From NCBI GenBank assembly GCA_945920215.1, contig CAMEJM010000015.1, forward strand, positions 1 through 36,818: a DNA stretch of 36,818 bases, written 5' to 3'. The position numbers were made by a program, and so were the translations under genes. Origin of the DNA: an uncultured bacterium (GTDB taxonomy: Bacteria > Bacillota > Clostridia > Oscillospirales > CAG-272). Below the pieces are notes generated by a model, which was not told where the DNA came from, searched no databases, and saw only the letters and a program-made list of their open reading frames with translations. Below, piece by piece: positions 31,354 to 36,818 of the stretch (the first letter of the stretch is position 1; each line of letters starts with the position of its first letter).

Positions 31354-32763
31354 ATGACACCCGGTCTTGTCACATTTCTGATCATTTTCGCAATCGTTCT
31401 GTTTTCCGTCATCATTTGGGCGTGTACCCGCTACCGCAAATGCCCCTCTGACAAAATCATGGTCATTTACGGGAAAGTCGGCAGAAACAAGGACGGCACC
31501 TCCCGCTCCGCCTACTGTATCCACGGCGGCGCAAAGTTCATCTGGCCTATCTTTCAGGCGGTGGAGTATCTCGATCTGACCCCGATTTCCATTTCGGTGG
31601 ACCTGACCAATGCCCTCTCCCGTCAGAATATCCGCATCGACGTGCCCTCCCGCTTCACCGTCGGTATCTCGACCGACCCCGGCATCATGCAGAACGCGGC
31701 GGAGCGCCTGCTGGGTCTGCGCCTACAGGAAATCCAGGAACTTTCCAAAGATATTATCTTCGGTCAGCTCCGTCTGATCATCGCCACGATGGACATCGAG
31801 GAGATCAACACCGACCGCGATAAATTTCTGGAAGCCGTCTCCCGCAACGTGGAAACCGAGCTGAAGAAAATCGGTCTTCGCCTCATCAACGTCAACGTCA
31901 CCGACATCTCGGATGAATCCGGCTACATCGCCGCCCTCGGCCGTGAAGCCGCCGCAAAAGCCATCAACGACGCGAAAAAGAGCGTGGCGGAGCAGGACCG
32001 CGACGGTGCGATCGGCGAAGCGAACGCCCACATGGATCAGCGTATCAAGGTCGCCCGCGCGGACGCCATCGCCATTCAGGGCGAAAACGACTCCAAGGTA
32101 GACATCTCGCTCTCGAACGCGAAACTGCGTGAAAAGGAAGCGGAAGCGCTCAAGATCGCCATCACCGCCGAGAAGATTCAGGCGGCGAAAGCACTGGAGG
32201 AATCCTACGCCGCGGAAAAAGCCGCAGAGGAAGCCCGCCGTGCCAAGGAGCAGGCAACGCTGGAAGCCAACGTCATCGTGCAGGCGGAAATCGAAAAGCG
32301 TCGTCTTGAACTCGCGGCTGAGGCCGAAGCCGAGCAGATCCGCCGCCGCGCGCAGGGTGAAGCCGACGCCATCTTCTCCAAAATGCAGGCGGAAGCCCGC
32401 GGTATGCAGGAAATGCTGACCAAACAGGCAGAGGGCTTTACCAGTATCGTCAACGCCGCAGGCGGCAACGCCTCCGAGGCTGTCCGGCTCATGGTCGCCG
32501 ACAAGCTGGAAGAGCTGATGAAGATTCAGGTCGAAGCCATCAAGAACATCAAGATCGATAAGGTCACGGTCTGGGACGGCGGCAACGGCGAAAACGGAAA
32601 AACCTCTACCGCCAATTTCCTGTCCGGCATGATGAAAGCCGTCCCTCCGCTGGAGGAGCTGTTCGCGCAGGCGGGAATGCAGCTGCCCGACTACCTCGGT
32701 AAAAAGAAAGAGGAAGCCGCGCCGGCAGAGCAATCCCCCACCGACCCCTCTTCCGCAAAGTAA
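31354..32763 (+). CDS. floT: Flotillin
   Basis: A 469-aa flotillin. One N-terminal membrane anchor (about 5-24) is followed by a CRYRKCPSDKIMVIYG-like start of the SPFH/band 7 domain (about 30-200). A long Ala/Glu-rich coiled coil (about 200-370, EAEALKIAITAEKIQAAKALEE and similar) comes next. The end is a short hydrophobic and then disordered tail. Flotillins scaffold membrane microdomains and influence membrane fluidity and signalling. Length and the adjacent NfeD-like gene match the floT-yuaF type of Bacillus more than floA. AAGGAG lies 7 nt upstream. It ends the operon with two GC hairpins, the second a clear terminator. Confidence 0.94.
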   Translation: MTPGLVTFLIIFAIVLFSVIIWACTRYRKCPSDKIMVIYGKVGRNKDGTSRSAYCIHGGAKFIWPIFQAVEYLDLTPISISVDLTNALSRQNIRIDVPSRFTVGISTDPGIMQNAAERLLGLRLQEIQELSKDIIFGQLRLIIATMDIEEINTDRDKFLEAVSRNVETELKKIGLRLINVNVTDISDESGYIAALGREAAAKAINDAKKSVAEQDRDGAIGEANAHMDQRIKVARADAIAIQGENDSKVDISLSNAKLREKEAEALKIAITAEKIQAAKALEESYAAEKAAEEARRAKEQATLEANVIVQAEIEKRRLELAAEAEAEQIRRRAQGEADAIFSKMQAEARGMQEMLTKQAEGFTSIVNAAGGNASEAVRLMVADKLEELMKIQVEAIKNIKIDKVTVWDGGNGENGKTSTANFLSGMMKAVPPLEELFAQAGMQLPDYLGKKKEEAAPAEQSPTDPSSAK

Positions 32764-32768
32764 GAAAA

Positions 32769-32790
32769 CGGCGCGCGGCAGCGCGCGCCG
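32769..32790 (+). other. GC hairpin after flotillin
   Basis: CGGCGCGCG/CGCGCGCCG with a 4-nt loop, 6 nt after the flotillin stop. No T-run follows, so it probably protects the transcript end and does not terminate. A 12-bp palindrome, GTGCAATTGCAC, lies further on at 32827-32838. Confidence 0.6.
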
Positions 32791-32856
32791 CACAGCAAAG
32801 ACTTTCTGTCGTTCCGATACGATTCGGTGCAATTGCACACCATCCGATAGAATCGG

Positions 32857-32885
32857 AAAGCGGCGCCCCGTGGGGCGCCGCTTTT
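32857..32885 (+). terminator. Terminator of the flotillin operon
   Basis: AAAGCGGCGCCCC (32857-32869) pairs perfectly with GGGGCGCCGCTTT (32872-32884), and a T-run follows. Symmetry and the leading A residues let it act weakly on the convergent ABC exporter transcript too. Confidence 0.9.
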
Positions 32886-32938
32886 ACTGTTTTGCCGACT
32901 TTGGAGTTCTTCGCAATGCCTCCTCCCGGGGGATGAAA

Positions 32939-33111
32939 GAGATATTTCGGCTGTGCCGAAGTGAGATTGCTTGCTTTGCAAGCAGAGATATTTTCACCTG
33001 CGGTGAAAGAGATATTTCGGCTGCGCCGAAGCGAGAATCAACTTTTCCTTATCTCCGCGAAGCGGAATATCTCTTGCCGTCAGGCAAATATCGCTTCGCC
33101 TATCGGGCGAA
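32939..33111. repeat. Hairpin array C, two parts in opposite orientation
   Basis: Part 1 (32939-33034) has linkers GAGATAT, i.e. the family linker on the opposite strand, between stems TTCGGC/GCCGAA, TGCTTGC/GCAAGCA, TTTCACC/GGTGAAA and TTCGGC/GCCGAA. Part 2 (33054-33111) returns to the forward linker ATATCTC/ATATCGC between TCCGC/GCGGA, TTGCC/GGCAA and TTCGCC/GGCGAA. It fills the gap between the convergent flotillin and ABC permease genes. Confidence 0.87.
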
Positions 33112-33130
33112 CTTATTTCTCCGTATAGGG

Positions 33131-35770
33131 TCACTCCACGGATTTGAGGGAGCCGGACATATCGATTTTGTCAAGGCGGCGGGACATGAACAAATTGATG
33201 ACCACCGCGAACAAAAGGGTCATGGCGGCGGCAATCAGATAGCTCCAAGGCGTGATACGGTTCTCGAACGAAACCTGATCCACCTGAATCTGTCCCATCA
33301 CGAAGCGGTGCAGCAGGCGCCCCAGCGGCAGCCCTATGACCGTGCCCATCGCGGTCAGGACAAAGATCTCGCGGAAGATATACGCCGACACCTCCCCGCG
33401 GCGGAAGCCCAGTACCTTGATGGTGGCTATCTCCCGCACGCGCTCCGCGATATTGATATTGGAGAGGTTGTACAGCACCACGAACGCCAGCGCCGCGGCG
33501 CTGATGACCACGAACACCACAATGCCCTTAATGCTGTTGAGAGAGCCGGTGACGCGCGTGACGACGTCCTCTGTCACGGTCAGGTTCGTCACGGCGGGAT
33601 CCGCCCCGAGCGCGGTGGTAAGAGCGGCGCTGTCTGCGGAATCCGCGGCGCGCAAATAGACCGTGTTCTCACAGGACTCGCCGCACAGCGCCTGCGCGTC
33701 CTCGGGCGAAAGGATCACGTAATTGTAGATAAAGTTATCGAAAATATCCGCCACGCGGTAGGCGCCCTCTCCCAGCCCCGCGCTGCGCAGGGTGACGGTG
33801 TCCCCGGCTTTGACGCCGAGGCGCTCGGCGGTGCCGCGGCTGAGAACCGCCTCTCCGTTTTCGGGCAGGGAGACGGCGCGGTCGCCGTCATGGAGCCGCA
33901 CGAAATCCGTGAAGTTCTCTCTTTCCGAGGTCAGCAGATACAGCTGTACCGTGGCGTCGCCGTCGGTCAGAGAGACCGTTGTCTGATAAGCGGCGGAGGC
34001 GCTCTCCACCCCCTCGGCGGCGCGCAGGCGCTCATACGCTTCGGCGTCGTCGGGGTTGACGGTCGCGGCGTAATCGTACACCATGATCTCCCCGAACTGG
34101 TAGCCGCCGATATTCCGGATGGAGTCGTTGATTCCGAAGCCGGTCACCAGCAGGGCGGTACAGCCGCCGATGCCGAGAATCATCATGAACAGGCGGTTTT
34201 TATAGCGGAACACATTGCGTGCCGAGACCTTGTGTAAAAAGCTCAGGCGGTGCCAGAAGAACTTGATATGTTCAAGAAAGATCTTCTTGCCCGCTTTGGG
34301 GGCTTTGGGGCGCAGCAGCTCCGCCGGCTGTTCCCGGAGCGCCGCACGGCAGGCGAAATACGCCGCACCGCACGCACATCCCATGGAAGCGGCAAGGCAG
34401 ATGAGGAACAGCGGCAGGTCAAAGACGTACAGCAGCTGATCCGAGAAGCCGTACATGATCCCGTACACCGCCCAGATGATCTTCGGCACGCAGACGGTGC
34501 CGAGGAAGTACCCGCCCAGCCAGCCGACGAAAGCGGCGGAGCCGGCATACAGCTGGAACTTGCCGTGAATCGCGGCGGAGGTGTAGCCGAGGGATTTCAG
34601 CGTGCCTATCTGCGTGCGGTTCTCGTCCACCATGCGGGTCATGGTGGTCATGCAGACCAGTACCGCCACCAGAAGGAACAGCACCGGGAACACCACCGAA
34701 ATGGAGGAGACGATCTGACTGTCGCTCTCAAACGCGGCGTAGCCGACGTTGGCGCCCCGCTCCAAAGAGAACACGCGCGGCAGTTCCAGCCCCTCCGCTT
34801 CCTCACGCGCGGCGGAAAGGGCGGCTTGCGCGGCGTCCAGTTGGGCTTTGGCGGCGGTCAGTTCCGCCCGCATGACGGCTGCCTGCTCGGCAGGAATCAA
34901 CCCCGCCGCTTCCGCGGCGCTGAGCTGCGCCGATCGTGCTTCCCACTCCGCCAGTTTCCCGTCCAGTTCGGCTTGCGAATCCGCGATTCCGGCAAGCGCC
35001 TCGGCGAGGAGTTTGTCGCGGCGCACTTGCGCGCGCTCTTTCAAAAGGGTTTCCACGGCGCCGCGGTAGCCGTCCATCTCGGTATCGTAGCCGTCCGTAT
35101 AGGCTTCCGCGGAAATCGCGGCGTCTAGATACAACTCCGCATACACGTCGCTTGTAAACACGTTTTCGGGCAGATAGATAAAGCAGGCGAGCGTGCCGTT
35201 TGCCAGCGTGGTGGTCCCGCGCTCAAAATTCATGTACAGAGGAGAGTTGACGTATCCCACAACGCGGTATTCATGCACGGACAGCGCGTCGCGGACCTCC
35301 TGCGTGTTTTCCGCGGTCACTGTCAGGGTGGTGCCGAGAGGGAACGCGCTCGCGCGGTTGCGGTCAACCAGACATTCCCCATCGTTTTCGGGCAGTCTGC
35401 CCTCGATGAGCACAACGCGGTTGAGGGTTTCCGTCAGGCTGTGCGCCCGCACCGCGTACACCGACCCGTCCTCCGCCCCTGCGAGCAGATCCATGCGGTA
35501 CGCGCCCTCGGCGGTCACGCCCTCCAAGCCGTTTAACGCCTCCTCGTCCGAGGCGTCGAAGCCCAGCGTGGAGAGCAGACGGAAGTCATACAGATTGTTG
35601 TCTTTCAGGTATTTCTGCGCGGTTGCGGTCATGGACGGTTCGGTCACGCGCAAACCCGCGAAAAAGCCCACGCCCAGCGTGACAATGAGCAGGATGGCGA
35701 TGAACCGCCCCATCGTCCCCCGCATATCCCGCAGGCAGGCAAGCAGATAAGGGTGCTTTTTCTTCACCAT
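33131..35770 (-). CDS. FtsX/MacB-type ABC exporter permease
   Basis: An 879-aa permease with two FtsX-like units. Helix 1 (about 22-42) is followed by a large extracytoplasmic region. That region includes a coiled-coil hairpin at about 245-330, rich in Ala, Glu and Gln. The first three-helix FtsX unit is at about 350-475. A second extracytoplasmic domain follows, and a second FtsX unit at about 755-865 (LNSIKGIVVFVVISAAALAF, then NIAERVREIATIKVLGFRRGEV). Such permeases work by mechanotransmission, and their cargo ranges from antimicrobial peptides to lipids; none can be assigned here. The start overlaps the ATPase stop by 7 nt, so the two form one complex and one operon. Confidence 0.92.
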   Translation of the reverse strand: MVKKKHPYLLACLRDMRGTMGRFIAILLIVTLGVGFFAGLRVTEPSMTATAQKYLKDNNLYDFRLLSTLGFDASDEEALNGLEGVTAEGAYRMDLLAGAEDGSVYAVRAHSLTETLNRVVLIEGRLPENDGECLVDRNRASAFPLGTTLTVTAENTQEVRDALSVHEYRVVGYVNSPLYMNFERGTTTLANGTLACFIYLPENVFTSDVYAELYLDAAISAEAYTDGYDTEMDGYRGAVETLLKERAQVRRDKLLAEALAGIADSQAELDGKLAEWEARSAQLSAAEAAGLIPAEQAAVMRAELTAAKAQLDAAQAALSAAREEAEGLELPRVFSLERGANVGYAAFESDSQIVSSISVVFPVLFLLVAVLVCMTTMTRMVDENRTQIGTLKSLGYTSAAIHGKFQLYAGSAAFVGWLGGYFLGTVCVPKIIWAVYGIMYGFSDQLLYVFDLPLFLICLAASMGCACGAAYFACRAALREQPAELLRPKAPKAGKKIFLEHIKFFWHRLSFLHKVSARNVFRYKNRLFMMILGIGGCTALLVTGFGINDSIRNIGGYQFGEIMVYDYAATVNPDDAEAYERLRAAEGVESASAAYQTTVSLTDGDATVQLYLLTSERENFTDFVRLHDGDRAVSLPENGEAVLSRGTAERLGVKAGDTVTLRSAGLGEGAYRVADIFDNFIYNYVILSPEDAQALCGESCENTVYLRAADSADSAALTTALGADPAVTNLTVTEDVVTRVTGSLNSIKGIVVFVVISAAALAFVVLYNLSNINIAERVREIATIKVLGFRRGEVSAYIFREIFVLTAMGTVIGLPLGRLLHRFVMGQIQVDQVSFENRITPWSYLIAAAMTLLFAVVINLFMSRRLDKIDMSGSLKSVE

Positions 35771-36468
35771 TCGATCTCCTCCACCGGCACGATATGCGTA
35801 TTTTTCTCCATGCTCTCCACCGTGCCGTTCTTGACCCGGATCACGCGGTCCGCCATGGCGGTCAGGGCGGAGTTATGGGTGATGATGATCACCGTCGTTC
35901 CCCGCTCGCGGCAGGTGTCCTGCAACAGTTTCAGCACCGTCTTGCCCGTTTTGTAGTCGAGGGCGCCGGTCGGCTCGTCGCACAGGAGCAGGCGGGGGTG
36001 CTTGGCAAGGGCGCGGGCGATCGCCACGCGCTGCTGTTCCCCGCCCGAAAGCTGAGAGGGAAAGTTATCCATCCGGTCGGCGAGACCCACCAACGTCAGC
36101 GCTTCCTCCGCGGGCATGGGGTCGCGGCAGATCTGCGCCGAAAGCTCGACGTTTTCCAGCGCCGTCAGGTTCTGCACAAGATTGTAAAACTGGAACACAA
36201 AGCCGATCTCATGGCGGCGGTACTCGGTCAGCTGCCGCGCGGTGTAGGTGGAAATCTCCTTGTCCGCAAGCCACACGTGCCCCTCGGAAAGGGTATCCAT
36301 GCCGCCGAGAATATTGAGCAGCGTGGTCTTGCCCGCGCCGCTGGGACCGACGATCACGCACAACTCTCCCTCGTCCACCTCAAACGTGGCGTGAGACAGG
36401 GCGTGGATCTTCACCTCTCCGCTCCCGTAGGTTTTTCCGACGTCCTCGAATCTGACAAAATGCTCCAT
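35764..36468 (-). CDS. ABC exporter ATPase (MacB/LolD-like)
   Basis: A 234-aa ATPase. Walker [10 protein letters not shown] is at 41-49, the Q-loop at Q93, the signature LSGGE at 140-144, Walker B LLLCDE at 160-165 and the switch His at H198. Length and motifs place it with the LolD/MacB/FtsE class that pairs with FtsX-type permeases. It is cytoplasmic and the first gene of a two-gene operon, overlapping its permease by 7 nt. GGAGAG lies about 7 nt upstream of the start. The leader is long (about 165 nt) and GC-rich with several possible hairpins. No two-component system or other regulator is adjacent. Confidence 0.95.
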   Translation of the reverse strand: MEHFVRFEDVGKTYGSGEVKIHALSHATFEVDEGELCVIVGPSGAGKTTLLNILGGMDTLSEGHVWLADKEISTYTARQLTEYRRHEIGFVFQFYNLVQNLTALENVELSAQICRDPMPAEEALTLVGLADRMDNFPSQLSGGEQQRVAIARALAKHPRLLLCDEPTGALDYKTGKTVLKLLQDTCRERGTTVIIITHNSALTAMADRVIRVKNGTVESMEKNTHIVPVEEIEW

Positions 36469-36639
36469 GCCGTTCTCTCCTCTGTTCCGCGGCAGCCGCC
36501 GCTGCGTTTTCCGCCGTGTCCGCCCGGTGCGCGCTCGAAAAAGCCCGCCGCCGCTTTGTCCTTACCTTTTGTCTTTTCCCGGGGCGGGGCGCCTTGCGCG
36601 GCGCGCGCACCGGCACACGGTTATATTGATATTGAAATT

Positions 36640-36668
36640 ATTATAGGCAAAGCCCCCGCCGCTTGCAA
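36640..36668 (-). promoter_or_regulatory. Sigma-A promoter of the ABC exporter operon
   Basis: On the minus strand TTGCAA (36668-36663), 17-bp spacer, TATAAT (36645-36640). The rest of 36469-36741 shows no gene. It is the GC-rich leader followed by plain upstream sequence leading into array D. Confidence 0.82.
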
Positions 36669-36741
36669 GAACACTCTGTAACATTTTCGTGAATTGCGGT
36701 TTCCCCTCCCCGCTCCGCAAAGCACCGTTCCTCAAATCTAC

Positions 36742-36818
36742 TGTTTGCGGAGCAAACAATCTCACTTCGGCGCAGCCGAAATATCTCTTTCACCAAAGGT
36801 GAAAATATCTCTGCTTGC
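36742..36818 (+). repeat. Hairpin array D (cut by window end)
   Basis: TGTTTGC/GCAAACA, linker ATCTCAC, TTCGGC/GCCGAA, linker ATATCTC, TTTCACC/GGTGAAA, linker ATATCTC, then the first arm TGCTTGC at the last base. Stem order is the same as array B. Loops differ (GGA, GCA, AAA against GTCA, GAAA, GCA). Confidence 0.87.

Overview
The window reads as chromosomal DNA of an anaerobic, moderately GC-rich member of the Clostridia, probably an uncultured gut-type Oscillospirales or relative. The taxon is an inference. It rests on a superoxide reductase/rubredoxin pair, a long type-2 style isoleucyl-tRNA synthetase, DUF1836 and HIRAN-type small proteins, strong AGGAGG ribosome sites and near-consensus sigma-A promoters, most of them with a 17-bp spacer.

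Layout. Positions 1-342: a tRNA-Pro(CGG) gene with its terminator, preceded by a damaged partial copy of the same locus. 365-4140 (+): a LysR-type regulator and a methionine ABC importer operon, metQ-metN-metI. The substrate-binding lipoprotein MetQ is circularly permuted: its two halves are in swapped order behind one signal peptide. A perfect 17-bp palindrome sits about 66 bp upstream of the likely metQ transcription start, where a LysR-type regulator would bind. 4212-5904 (-): a HIRAN-domain protein, then a desulfoferrodoxin-rubredoxin operon for superoxide detoxification. 6077-19711 (-): a Wzx/Wzy-type exopolysaccharide or capsule cluster. In transcription order it has a priming sugar-phosphate transferase, two GT4 glycosyltransferases, a radical SAM/SPASM enzyme, a cytidylyltransferase-LicD deletion relic, a third GT4, a Wzy-like polymerase, a Wzx flippase, a pyruvyl transferase, an FrhB-like iron-sulfur protein, a nucleotidyltransferase-fold protein and an O-antigen ligase/polymerase-like protein. 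19792-22306 (-): a CvpA-like membrane protein and a short formate/nitrite-type channel. 22585-26156 (-): a DUF1538 transporter, a tandem P-II-like protein, a Nudix hydrolase and a CBS protein with an N-terminal RNxxxH motif. 26706-29834 (-): ileS. 30058-32763 (+): a DUF1836 regulator, an NfeD-like protein and flotillin. 33131-36468 (-): an FtsX/MacB-type ABC exporter permease and its ATPase.

Four intergenic regions carry one family of hairpin arrays (about 4936-5055, 26362-26494, 32939-33111, 36742-36818). Short perfect stems from a small fixed repertoire alternate with a conserved 7-nt linker, with a period near 24 nt. Stems and linkers are shared between arrays while loops vary. One array is built of two parts in opposite orientation.

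The strongest candidates for something undescribed are the permuted MetQ, the hairpin-array family, the in-frame IspD/TarI-LicD relic, the HEPN-like/CBS protein and the DUF1538/tandem P-II pair. All calls come from reading the sequence; no database search was run.
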